Position numbers and translations under genes: made by a program. DNA of 12,495 nt from assembly GCA_016288355.1 (NCBI GenBank), contig JAEEYY010000071.1, forward strand, positions 1 through 12,495, written 5' to 3'. Below, in pieces: positions 1-6,629 of the stretch. The DNA comes from Synergistes sp. Lineage in GTDB: Bacteria; Synergistota; Synergistia; Synergistales; Synergistaceae. Position 1 is the first letter of the stretch. Each line of letters starts with the position of its first letter. The notes beneath the pieces were generated by a model that saw nothing but the letters and a program-made list of their open reading frames with translations, did not search any database and was not told the origin of the DNA.

Positions 1-175
1 CGACCCTGTTAATCTGCAGCGGCCTGTCCATCGTCATCGAATGTCCGGAGGCGCTGCGTTCACGGTCGGGAGCCACAACGAGGACGTCGTAGCCTTCCCT
101 GCCGAAAGCAGAAGCAAGGACGCGTATCCCTTCTGAGTAAATTCCGTCGTCATTTGTAATAAGCACTTTTTTCAT
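1..175 (-). CDS. surE: 5'/3'-nucleotidase SurE, N-terminal part (cut by window edge)
   Basis: Only the first 58 codons are present; the gene continues beyond the left edge. Reading from the ATG at 175-173, the protein begins MKKVLITNDDGI and continues with VLVVAPDRERSASGHS near residues 31-46. These are the two N-terminal signatures of SurE, a metal-dependent cytoplasmic phosphatase acting on nucleoside 5'- and 3'-monophosphates. D9 and D10 of the NDDG motif and a serine in the SASGHS segment are the expected metal and active-site residues (family knowledge). The start follows the stop of the site-2-protease-like gene by 9 nt, with an AGGCGA ribosome-binding site, so it is probably the next gene in the same operon. 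Identity is firm for the visible part; the catalytic remainder cannot be judged here. Confidence 0.93.
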   Translation of the reverse strand, partial: MKKVLITNDDGIYSEGIRVLASAFGREGYDVLVVAPDRERSASGHSMTMDRPLQINRV

Positions 176-184
176 CGTATTCGC

Positions 185-802
185 CTAGATCATAAGCAGC
201 CTGAAAAGCAGCTGCAGTATCGGCTGCATGATATAAGGGAAGACACCGATAATCAGGAGCACGAGTATTACAGCCATTCCGTAACGTTCAAGCCAAAAGT
301 AGTATTTCATGCAAGACGGGGGCAGAAGAACATAGAGGATACGGGAGCCGTCAAGCGGCGGTATCGGCACCAGATTAAAGGCAGCCAGCCCCAGATTTAT
401 CATTATCATAAGCAGTATGAACTGCTGCGCGCCCCAGGTCCTGAAAAGCGCAGGGAAAAAGTTGACGAGCCTTGCGCAGACAAAAGCGGTAAGAAGGTTG
501 CCGGCAGCGCCGGCAAGACTCACTATCACTATATCACGACGGGGATTTTTAAAATACCTCGTATCTATCGGAACCGGCCTTGCCCAGCCGAAACGGAACA
601 AAAGCAGGCATAAGGCACCCACCGGATCAAGATGCGCAAGCGGATTGAGGGAAAGGCGTCCCTCCCGTTCGGCGGTGGGATCTCCGAGCATCTTCGCAGC
701 CAGACCGTGACAGTATTCATGAAAAGTTATCGCCCAAAGCACGGCGGGAAGGCTCAAAAGAAGGTTTGCCAGACCGGCCTGCGAAAAGAGATTAGTCAGC
801 AT
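185..802 (-). CDS. Site-2-protease-like (M50 family) membrane metalloprotease
   Basis: Encodes 205 residues, mostly hydrophobic, with about five membrane segments. The zinc-protease motif HEYCH (HExxH) lies at residues 28-32 inside the first membrane segment. The second M50 signature, NLVPIPPLDG, at 143-152 supplies the third metal ligand (D151). The G-rich AGAAGN segment at 97-102 is also typical. This compact architecture matches the short site-2 protease/Rip-type family: no PDZ domain and no long cytosolic tail. Such enzymes cleave substrates within the membrane; this one's substrate is unknown. Start ATG at 802 has an AGGGA ribosome-binding site about 9 nt upstream. The gene lies between the thiamine pyrophosphokinase gene (77 nt upstream) and surE (9 nt downstream), an arrangement that gives no functional clue. 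All catalytic residues are present, so it is probably active. Confidence 0.9.
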   Translation of the reverse strand: MLTNLFSQAGLANLLLSLPAVLWAITFHEYCHGLAAKMLGDPTAEREGRLSLNPLAHLDPVGALCLLLFRFGWARPVPIDTRYFKNPRRDIVIVSLAGAAGNLLTAFVCARLVNFFPALFRTWGAQQFILLMIMINLGLAAFNLVPIPPLDGSRILYVLLPPSCMKYYFWLERYGMAVILVLLIIGVFPYIMQPILQLLFRLLMI

Positions 803-879
803 CGAAACACATCCCTGTTCTAATATGGTTCAAGTATGGATATTTTAACACGACGAAAGGCCTTTGCCCCACAACGGAA

Positions 880-1593
880 TCATTCATTCCAGACCCAGCA
901 GAAGCCGAGGCATCCGCTTTCGCAGGATACCGACACGCAGCTGCTGTCGGAGGGGCGGTTGCTTACCGCATATGGAAAATCACGGGACAGTTCCGCACCT
1001 TCCAGCGGCCAGCGCACTCCATTAATGGAGACTCCGCAGCACTTTTCCGAAAAGGATATCAGCGAAAGGGCCTTCGGCTTTCCGTCAAAGGAAAAGGTCA
1101 TCTCTTCCGGTCCGGAAAGCAGCACAAGACCTTCGCGTTCGTCCGCGATGCAGAACGGAACGTGCGGCGCCGGGAAGTTCATGAACGATATAACTATGCT
1201 CCACAAATGGTCAAACCTGCCGCCCCAGGCGCCCGTCAGAATAATGCTTTTTGCGGCGTTTCTGTTTCTTTCGCAGAATATATTTACAGCCAGCTGGAAG
1301 TCCGTAAGGTCTTTATCGCTCTGAAATCTCTCGCACGGCACCATATGTTCCGCAGCCCACTCCCAGCTTTCGCGCGACGCGCTGTCACAGTCTCCGACAA
1401 GCATATCCGGGAGCACGCCGGCTTTGCGGCATACCTCAACGCCCCGGTCAGCGGCCCATATCTCGCGCCCTGCCGCCGCTTCGGCAAACCATGCGGCGTC
1501 AGGCTCCCTTCCTCCAAGAACAAAAAGCGCTGAGCTCTGCGCTTTTTCTCCTTTGCATTCTATCGTGACATGCGGAAGGCACGTCTTCTGCAA
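880..1593 (-). CDS. thiN: Thiamine pyrophosphokinase (thiamine diphosphokinase)
   Basis: The enzyme transfers a pyrophosphoryl group from ATP to thiamine, giving thiamine diphosphate in the cytoplasm (TPK family). Numbering from the proposed TTG start (237 residues), the family motifs run in order: AADRG at 47-51, GDCDS at 67-71 (acidic metal/ATP site), DKDLTDFQLA at 93-102, and LTGAWGGRFDH at 119-129. A C-terminal thiamine-binding region follows, with NRPSDSS near 212-218. The open frame extends to a GTG at 1623, but that codon has no ribosome-binding site. The TTG at 1593-1591 has AAAGGG 8 nt upstream, so I place the start there. The extra ten residues lie before the first conserved strand (ALFVLGG) in either case. 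It lies in the minus-strand group between coaE and the site-2-protease-like gene. Function is confident, start moderate. Confidence 0.88.
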   Translation of the reverse strand: MQKTCLPHVTIECKGEKAQSSALFVLGGREPDAAWFAEAAAGREIWAADRGVEVCRKAGVLPDMLVGDCDSASRESWEWAAEHMVPCERFQSDKDLTDFQLAVNIFCERNRNAAKSIILTGAWGGRFDHLWSIVISFMNFPAPHVPFCIADEREGLVLLSGPEEMTFSFDGKPKALSLISFSEKCCGVSINGVRWPLEGAELSRDFPYAVSNRPSDSSCVSVSCESGCLGFCWVWNE

Positions 1594-1601
1594 AGCAAAC
1601 A

Positions 1602-1607
1602 CCCTTT
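1602..1607 (-). promoter_or_regulatory. Ribosome-binding site favouring the TTG start of thiN
   Basis: AAAGGG on the minus strand stands 8 nt before the TTG at 1593. The alternative GTG at 1623 is preceded by GCCGGGCCT, which is not Shine-Dalgarno-like at the right distance. The GTG at 1602 overlaps this site and is too close to use it. Confidence 0.5.
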
Positions 1608-1707
1608 CATATCTTGATCTCACAGGCCCGGCAAATAATACAGGCCGCGGCGTTTCGGAGCGTTACCTGAAACAGGCACAAACGGGACGCAGCCTGCCCG
1701 CGAACGA

Positions 1708-2316
1708 TTATCGGCAGGATGCCGCGGTTTTATCAGAGCCGCACTCGGTGATCCTCATCCAGAGATCACGCGCTTTCTTTCGCCAATCTTCCTCGCTTCC
1801 GTCATTCACCAGCACCAGGTCGGCGCGTGCCATCTTCTCTTCACGAGGCAGCAGGTGAGCCTCCCGGCGTTTTATCTCTTCAGCGTCCCAGCTTCGCTTC
1901 GCGTTCCTGCCGACGCGTTCGTCAAATCCGCAGGCGGCGTATACAACGAAGTCCACGAGCTTCTCGTAGCCGCCCTCGTACAGCAGCGGAACCTCTACTA
2001 CCACCGTACCGCCGGCCTTCTCTGCCATCGTAACGATATTCTCTTTGGTTTTATTATGGAGCAGCTTCGACGCAAATGCGTATTCTTCGTCGTCTCCGAA
2101 TATCTTTGCAGCTATCCTTGCATACATCTCTTTGCGCGGCGCGTCTAAAAAACCTTTGCCCCATCGCTCTTCAGCTTCACGTCTGATATCCGGGTCGTCC
2201 CACAGCGCGCGGGCCACGCGGTCTGCGTCTATTATATAAGCGCCGCAGGCCGCAAGCTCGCTGCAGAGCGTGCTTTTACCAGCGCCAACGTCTCCTGTCA
2301 AACCTACTATCGGCAT
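1708..2316 (-). CDS. coaE: Dephospho-CoA kinase
   Basis: Catalyses the last step of coenzyme A synthesis: ATP phosphorylates the 3'-hydroxyl of dephospho-CoA in the cytoplasm. The protein has 202 residues, the usual size for CoaE. The P-loop GDVGAGKST is at residues 8-16, IIDAD at 28-32 and VVVEVPLLYE at 105-114. The lid/arginine region with RNAKRSWDAEEIKRRE runs from about 137 to 152, and the closing ADLVLVNDGS is at 165-174. Two usual motif letters differ: HN (87-88) stands where CoaE normally has HP, and EVPLLYE replaces the commoner DVPLLFE. The open frame extends upstream to 2340, but GGGAGGT 7 nt before the ATG at 2316 fixes the start. That start lies inside the end of the helicase gene (41-bp overlap), suggesting translational coupling. 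Confidence 0.93.
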   Translation of the reverse strand: MPIVGLTGDVGAGKSTLCSELAACGAYIIDADRVARALWDDPDIRREAEERWGKGFLDAPRKEMYARIAAKIFGDDEEYAFASKLLHNKTKENIVTMAEKAGGTVVVEVPLLYEGGYEKLVDFVVYAACGFDERVGRNAKRSWDAEEIKRREAHLLPREEKMARADLVLVNDGSEEDWRKKARDLWMRITECGSDKTAASCR

Positions 2317-4240
2317 GATAGGCACCTCCCTGCGAATCATCTTTGAACAGCGTCACGTCGCGCGGGATCTCGCCGATGAAGCGCGACATCGGATTTCGCT
2401 GTATGCTTCCAAAAAGCAGGCGGCTCGACGCACAGCTGATAAAAAGGCGTTCTCTCGCCCGCGTCATACCGACATAGCAGAGGCGGCGCTCTTCGGATAT
2501 GCCGCTCTCCTCCTCCACACAGCGCGCGTTGGGAAAGATCCCCTCCTCAAGCCCCGTCATGAAGACGACAGGGAATTCCAGCCCCTTAGCGGCATGCAGC
2601 GTCAGCAGATTGACCGCGTCTTCGCCCTCAAGTGCGGAATCCTGATCCGTCACGAGGGGGATCTCCGTCAGCGCCTGGACCACGTCGTCTCCTTCCGGCA
2701 CTATCGAGAGGATCTCAAGTACGTTGCCTTCGCGATCTTCCCAGTCGTCGGGATATGCGCCCGACAGATGATCCCTGTAGCCGTTCGCATCAAGTATCGT
2801 GTGTACCGCATCCGAGATATCGCCAGCGTTTGCGAGAATGGCGAGCATATCCGACGCCAGCGCCTTTGCGCCGCTGCCCGCTTTACCCTTCAGCCCGCCG
2901 CCGTCTTCCTGTATTCGGCGCCAGATATCAGCGGCCTCTTCCTCTTTCATGCCGGCTATCGCTTCACCCAGCTTTTCCGCGCTCTTTTTGCCGAGGCCAC
3001 GAGCAGGAATGTTTGCGATACGCGCAAGCGACAGCTCATCATGCGGGTCGACCGCAAGGCGCAGCATCGAGAGGACGTCCTTTACTTCGGCGCGCTCATA
3101 GAAGGCAACGCCGCGTATCACGCGGTACGGCAGTGAGCGTTCAAGCAGTGCCTGTTCAAGCCCGCGGCTCAGCGCGTTGACGCGGTAAAGGACCGACATT
3201 TCTCTGTAGGCATAGCCGTCGTCATGAAGCGCTTCGATCTTTTTTGCGACCCATTCCGCTTCCTCTCTGTCTGTCTGATGCCTGTGGATATATATCGGAC
3301 ATCCGCGCTCCGATGCTGTCCACAGATCCTTCGGATGTCTGTCGTCGTTGTTCCGTATCACACCGTTTGCGCCTTCAAGGATGTTTCCGGTGGAGCGGTA
3401 GTTCTGATCCAGTATAGTCATCCTTGCGCCGCTGAAATCGCGCTGGAAATTCAATATCATCGACATATCCGCACCGCGCCAGCCGTAGATGGACTGGTCC
3501 GGGTCGCCCACGACCATAATCCTTCGTCCGCCGTCTGTAAGGCAGCGCAGCAAAAGATACTGCGGCTGGTTAACATCCTGATATTCATCGACGAGCACCC
3601 AGTCAAGGCGCGCGCGCTCCGCTTCAAGCACCTCGCGGTTCGTCGCGAGTATATGCAGAGGCAGCACCATAAGATCGTCAAAATCAAGCGCGTGCTGCGC
3701 GGCAAGGTGCTTCTGATATTCATCGTAGAGCGGACGCCAGCGGCCGGATATCTTCGGCTCGCGAGTCACCGGGTTTGCCTTTGTCTTGGCCTCTGAGATC
3801 ATATCGACAGCGTCCGCGGTCTCAAGGAGCTTCGGGTTGATGTTGAGCTCTGCCATCGCGCGCTTTATCACGTTTTTGGCGTCCGTCCGGTCAAAAACTA
3901 CAAATGGAGGCGTCAGTCCGGTCTTACGCAGCGCGTCGCCGTAACGGTGAAGGAAGCGCAGTCCGTACGCGTGAAAGGTGGATATCTCAAGCCCGTTCAG
4001 TTCACCGTCCAGCATCGCAGCGGCGCGTTCTTTCATTTCCCTGGCGGCCTTGTTGGTAAACGTAAGCGCGAGTATCCGCCACGGCCTGATGTGCTTTTCT
4101 TCTATCAGATAGGCGATCTTTGCAGTCAGCACCCTGGTCTTTCCGCTGCCTGCGCCGGCAAGGACCACCTGCGGGCCGTCACAGTACTTTACGGCCTCGA
4201 GCTGCCGCGGGTTGAGCGCTTCGGTAATTTTGCCTGCCAT
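2276..4240 (-). CDS. uvrD: UvrD/PcrA/Rep-type ATP-dependent DNA helicase
   Basis: A superfamily 1A 3'-5' DNA helicase of 654 residues, acting in nucleotide-excision and mismatch repair and in removing recombinase or polymerase from DNA (family knowledge). The helicase motifs appear in order: Q motif LNPRQLEAV at 9-17, Walker A AGAGSGKT at 28-35, Ia ALTFTNKAAREM at 58-69, Walker B VDEYQD at 217-222, III GDPDQSIYGWRGA at 245-257, IV QNYRS at 279-283, V TLHAAKGLEF at 547-556, and VI VGMTRARERL at 590-599. It ends about 55 residues after motif VI. It therefore lacks the long C-terminal Tudor-like tail of PcrA/UvrD and resembles Rep in length. The start at 4240 has GAAGGA 9 nt upstream. The 3' end overlaps coaE by 41 bp. 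All catalytic motifs are intact. The subgroup (UvrD, PcrA or Rep) is not certain. Confidence 0.95.
   Translation of the reverse strand: MAGKITEALNPRQLEAVKYCDGPQVVLAGAGSGKTRVLTAKIAYLIEEKHIRPWRILALTFTNKAAREMKERAAAMLDGELNGLEISTFHAYGLRFLHRYGDALRKTGLTPPFVVFDRTDAKNVIKRAMAELNINPKLLETADAVDMISEAKTKANPVTREPKISGRWRPLYDEYQKHLAAQHALDFDDLMVLPLHILATNREVLEAERARLDWVLVDEYQDVNQPQYLLLRCLTDGGRRIMVVGDPDQSIYGWRGADMSMILNFQRDFSGARMTILDQNYRSTGNILEGANGVIRNNDDRHPKDLWTASERGCPIYIHRHQTDREEAEWVAKKIEALHDDGYAYREMSVLYRVNALSRGLEQALLERSLPYRVIRGVAFYERAEVKDVLSMLRLAVDPHDELSLARIANIPARGLGKKSAEKLGEAIAGMKEEEAADIWRRIQEDGGGLKGKAGSGAKALASDMLAILANAGDISDAVHTILDANGYRDHLSGAYPDDWEDREGNVLEILSIVPEGDDVVQALTEIPLVTDQDSALEGEDAVNLLTLHAAKGLEFPVVFMTGLEEGIFPNARCVEEESGISEERRLCYVGMTRARERLFISCASSRLLFGSIQRNPMSRFIGEIPRDVTLFKDDSQGGAYHADSRFDRRRWRW
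2324..2330 (-). promoter_or_regulatory. Strong ribosome-binding site deciding the coaE start
   Basis: GGGAGGT on the minus strand, 7 nt before the ATG at 2316. It lies within the last codons of the upstream helicase gene and selects the internal ATG over the upstream ATG at 2340, giving the canonical CoaE N-terminus MPIVGLTG. Confidence 0.85.
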
Positions 4241-4275
4241 AGCAACACGTCCTTCAAACGATGGATCTTCAGTTA

Positions 4276-4304
4276 AAATTACAGCCTGAGCGCCTCAGGG
4301 TCAA
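4276..4304 (-). promoter_or_regulatory. Likely sigma-70-type promoter of the uvrD-coaE-thiN operon
   Basis: On the minus strand, TTGACC (4304-4299) is separated by exactly 17 nt from TAATTT (4281-4276), about 35-40 nt before the uvrD start. The -35 box matches consensus in 5 of 6 positions; the -10 box is weak. The spacer holds a perfect palindrome, CCTGAG-CGC-CTCAGG on the plus strand (4285-4299), which could be an operator. Confidence 0.5.
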
Positions 4305-4339
4305 GAGGGAATATCGCAGCTGAGAAATGCCTGCAGCAC

Positions 4340-4369
4340 AAAAAAGCCCCCTTGCGGGGGCCCCTTTTT
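4340..4369 (-). terminator. Intrinsic terminator of hpf
   Basis: On the minus strand, a GCCCCC-GCAA-GGGGGC hairpin (4361-4346, GNRA-type loop) is followed directly by six T (4345-4340), about 40 nt after the hpf stop. The flanking CCCTTTTT on the plus strand means it could also work weakly in the opposite direction. It separates hpf from the uvrD promoter. Confidence 0.85.
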
Positions 4370-4401
4370 GCATCTGGTATAAATCCAGGCGGGAAACTGT
4401 C

Positions 4402-4944
4402 CTATTTGGGCTCAAGAAGACCGAAGCCGCCCTCTTCCCTGCGGTAGACGACGTTAATATCTCCGGTCTCATCATTCCTGAAGATAAAGAATGAATGACC
4501 GAGCAGCTCCATCTGCATGGTCGCCTCAGAGGGCGTCATGACGTCGACCGTGAACCTCTTCGTCTTTACGATGTCGTGCTTCGTTTCTTCCTTTTCAGCC
4601 TGCGGCGGGAATACGTCAGCATCGATATCGAAGGAGACGTCCTGTACCTTCATGCGGGCTTTGTCTGTAAGATAGCTTTTATGCTTCTTTACCTGCCGCT
4701 CTATATTTTTCAGGGCCTTGTCAAATGCCTTGCGAAGGTCGGGAGCGTAATCTTCTCCGCGCATAACAACGCCGTTCACATTGGACGTTATTTCAACTAC
4801 GTTCATGCCTCTCTTATAATTAAGCGCAACCTGGGTGTCAAGGATACGGTCAAAAAACTTCTCGATCTTGAAGAGTTTTTTCTCCATGTACTCCTTAATG
4901 TCACCGGGGAGTTCAACATTGCGCGTAAGAAAACGTACTTCCAT
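4402..4944 (-). CDS. hpf: Ribosome hibernation promoting factor, long form
   Basis: A 180-residue protein that binds the 30S decoding region and dimerises ribosomes into inactive 100S particles during stress or slow growth (long HPF family). The N-terminal RaiA/HPF domain covers about 1-95. It begins EVRFLTRNVELP and contains the basic helix RKAFDKALKNIERQVKKHK at 71-89. A linker of about 30 acidic and mixed residues follows. The C-terminal dimerisation domain spans about 124-180, with KRFTVDVMTPSEA at 129-141, GHSFFIFRND at 149-158 and INVVYRREEGGFGLLEP at 163-179. Both domains are complete. Start ATG at 4944 has GGAGGAG 5 nt upstream. It appears monocistronic, with its own promoter at 4986-5014 and terminator at 4340-4369. 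Confidence 0.96.
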   Translation of the reverse strand: MEVRFLTRNVELPGDIKEYMEKKLFKIEKFFDRILDTQVALNYKRGMNVVEITSNVNGVVMRGEDYAPDLRKAFDKALKNIERQVKKHKSYLTDKARMKVQDVSFDIDADVFPPQAEKEETKHDIVKTKRFTVDVMTPSEATMQMELLGHSFFIFRNDETGDINVVYRREEGGFGLLEPK

Positions 4945-4985
4945 AGCAACTCCTCCATTCTTGGTGATAATTAACTTATACTGTT

Positions 4986-5014
4986 ATTTTATCACGCTAT
5001 TCACATTAGCTCAA
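4986..5014 (-). promoter_or_regulatory. Likely promoter of hpf
   Basis: On the minus strand, TTGAGC (5014-5009), a 17-nt spacer, then TAAAAT (4991-4986), giving a leader of about 35 nt before the hpf ATG. The surrounding DNA is AT-rich. Sigma factor usage is not known for this organism, so this rests on similarity to the sigma-70 consensus. Confidence 0.55.
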
Positions 5015-5045
5015 ATATGCAAATACCGCAGAAAACGAGTTTTAT

Positions 5046-5109
5046 CGCGGGAAACCGCCGTTTTTCATAACAGATAACTGCCCGTAAGATAAACACCGTT
5101 TTCCCGGCG
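5046..5109. repeat. Imperfect inverted repeat in the hpf/aminotransferase intergenic region
   Basis: The arm at 5046-5063 (CGCGGGAAACCGCCGTTT) matches the reverse complement of the arm at 5091-5109 in about 15 positions with one gap. The arms are separated by 27 nt. Possible roles are paired operator sites or a long stem-loop; neither arm lies at an end of an annotated transcript. Confidence 0.4.
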
Positions 5110-5266
5110 TCTTATTTTCAGGGGCTGCCGATATTTTGAACAATTATATGTAAGTCATTATAAACGTCAACTACATTCTAAAGAACCACCGGCATGTTTG
5201 ATTCGATCAAGCTTTGCCATATCAGCAAAACACTGTTTTTTTATCCGTTTATTCAGATGCAGCGGT

Positions 5267-5296
5267 TTTACAAAAACAAAGACCTTATATTATAAT
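5267..5296 (+). promoter_or_regulatory. Promoter of the aminotransferase gene
   Basis: TTTACA (5267-5272), an 18-nt spacer, then a perfect TATAAT (5291-5296). The predicted transcript starts near 5303, leaving a leader of about 50 nt to the ATG at 5354. This is the strongest promoter match in the window. Confidence 0.65.
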
Positions 5297-5353
5297 ATCC
5301 TTACATTTTATAAGTCGATACGGAATATCTGAGAATAAAACGGAGGTATAGAT

Positions 5354-6517
5354 ATGAACTTTTCAAAAAGGATAATGAACATCAAGCCATCCGCGACTCT
5401 TAGCATTTCGGATAAAGCCAAAGCGATGAAGGCCGAGGGAAAGCCTGTGCTCTCCTTCAGCGCCGGGGAGCCGGATTTCAAATCTCCGGAAGCGGCCAAT
5501 ACTGCCGCAATAGAAGCCATCAGGCGCGGCGAATCGCATTACACGCCCACTTCCGGCATAGCGGAGCTGCGTTCCGAGGTCTGCAGATACTATAAAGAGC
5601 GCTTCGGTCTCGACTACGCCCCGAACCAGGTTACCGTCGCGCCCGGCGCAAAGCCTCTTCTCTACGAGGCGCTGCAGGCGCTCGCTGACGAAGGCGACGA
5701 AGTTATCCTCTTTGCTCCGGCATGGGTCAGCTATGTCGAGCAGATACATATGGCAGGAGGCAAAGAAAAGGTGGTAGACACTATCTCCACGGATCTTTTG
5801 CCGCTGAGGGAGAAGCTTGAAGAGGCTATAGGGAAAAAGACCGCCGGCATTATCATCAACTCCCCGTCAAACCCCACCGGGGCTATCTACCCGGCTGAAA
5901 CGCTCAGAATGATCGCCGATGTTGCGAAAGAACACGACCTCTGGATAATCTTTGACGAAATATATGAAAGGCTCGCCTATGAGCCGGCAAAGCATGTAAA
6001 TATACTTAACGCGGCGCCGGAAGTTAAAGACAGAGTGCTGCTTATAAACGGCGCAAGCAAAGCCTACGCGATGACAGGCTGGAGGATAGGATACGCTCTC
6101 GGGCCCAAAGAGCTTATGGCAAAGATCAACACTCTTCAGACGCACCTCACTTCAAATCCCTGCTCCATTGCTCAGTGGGCGGCGCTGGGCGCGCTCAGAG
6201 GAGCAGAAGATGACGTGGAGATGATGCGCCGCGAATTCGCAAAGCGCCGCAGCGTCATGGTGGAGATGCTGCGCGATATGCCTTATATAAGGGTAAAAGA
6301 ACCGGAAGGCGCTTTCTATGTATTCCCGGATATACGGAACTGTCCGATACCGGACGATATGGAATTCTGCGCGAGGCTTCTTGAGAGCAAATACGTTGCG
6401 GCCGTCCCGGGGACAGCTTTCTTCGCGCCCGGCTTTCTGCGCTTTTCCTACGCATGCTCGATGGAGACGATAAAAGAGGGCATGACAAGAATGAAGGAGT
6501 TCATGGAAAGCCTGTAA
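5354..6517 (+). CDS. Class I PLP-dependent aspartate-type aminotransferase
   Basis: A 387-residue fold-type I aminotransferase, the normal length for the subgroup Ib (AspB/AspC of Bacillus and Thermus type). Cytoplasmic reaction: reversible amino transfer between aspartate (or a related amino acid) and 2-oxoglutarate. Visible landmarks are SFSAGEPDF at 34-42, GAKPLLYEAL at 98-107, APAWVSY at 121-127, SNPTG at 172-176 (N173 contacts PLP), DEIYE at 201-205 (D201 binds the pyridine nitrogen, Y204), the Schiff-base lysine K236 in GASKAYAMTGWRIGY, and R363 in FLRFSYA, which binds the substrate carboxylate. GGAGG lies 7 nt before the ATG. It is transcribed alone from its own promoter. Subgroup Ib enzymes can also act on prephenate or aromatic substrates, so exact specificity, and hence the symbol (aspB/aspC), is left open. 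Confidence 0.93.
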   Translation: MNFSKRIMNIKPSATLSISDKAKAMKAEGKPVLSFSAGEPDFKSPEAANTAAIEAIRRGESHYTPTSGIAELRSEVCRYYKERFGLDYAPNQVTVAPGAKPLLYEALQALADEGDEVILFAPAWVSYVEQIHMAGGKEKVVDTISTDLLPLREKLEEAIGKKTAGIIINSPSNPTGAIYPAETLRMIADVAKEHDLWIIFDEIYERLAYEPAKHVNILNAAPEVKDRVLLINGASKAYAMTGWRIGYALGPKELMAKINTLQTHLTSNPCSIAQWAALGALRGAEDDVEMMRREFAKRRSVMVEMLRDMPYIRVKEPEGAFYVFPDIRNCPIPDDMEFCARLLESKYVAAVPGTAFFAPGFLRFSYACSMETIKEGMTRMKEFMESL

Positions 6518-6546
6518 CGGCCTGCCGAGTGTTTTGCAGTCAAACC

Positions 6547-6586
6547 AACAGCAAAGGCCGCGGCTTTCGGCGCGGCCTTTGCTGTT
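6547..6586. terminator. Perfect 16-bp stem-loop between convergent genes, probable bidirectional terminator
   Basis: AACAGCAAAGGCCGCG (6547-6562) and its exact reverse complement (6571-6586) enclose an 8-nt loop. It lies 30 nt after the aminotransferase stop and 44 nt after the radA stop on the other strand, so it can serve both. There is no clean T tract outside the stem, which lowers certainty for intrinsic termination. It is bracketed by the 9-bp direct repeat CAGTCAAAC (6537-6545 and 6588-6596). Confidence 0.65.
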
Positions 6587-6629
6587 ACAGTCAAACAGCG
6601 TATCTTTCGTCTGAGAGAGACAGCAGCCT

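Larger units (their letters stand above)
4945..5353. other. AT-rich divergent intergenic region between hpf and the aminotransferase gene
   Basis: This 409-bp stretch has no credible gene. It holds the hpf promoter (4986-5014) on the left and the aminotransferase promoter (5267-5296) on the right. Between them lie an imperfect inverted repeat (5046-5063 with 5091-5109) and a small palindrome, TTGAT-TCG-ATCAA (5198-5210). I recognise no riboswitch or small RNA; 5110-5195 and 5211-5266 show nothing else that I can name. Confidence 0.7.

Noticed and set aside
856..865. AAAGGCCTTT palindrome between thiN and the site-2-protease-like gene
   Set aside because: It is a 10-bp self-palindrome without a loop or T tract; too short and common to call an operator or terminator.
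836..1324. A 162-codon plus-strand open frame across the thiN end
   Set aside because: It is antisense to clear thiamine pyrophosphokinase motifs, has no recognisable domain and no ribosome-binding site of note.
1624..1707. Small inverted repeats (GTTTC/GAAAC, CCTG/CAGG) in the coaE-thiN gap
   Set aside because: Stems are 4-5 bp, there is no T tract and no convincing promoter pair; I see nothing reliable in this 84-bp gap.
2270..3136. A 288-codon plus-strand open frame antisense to the helicase
   Set aside because: It mirrors the helicase gene, shows no family resemblance and has a basic, histidine- and arginine-rich composition typical of antisense frames in GC-rich genes.
5047..5065. GCGG-GAAA-CCGC followed by CGTTTTT, terminator-like on the plus strand
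   Set aside because: The stem is only 4 bp and no plus-strand transcript is expected to arrive there; it is better treated as part of the imperfect inverted repeat.
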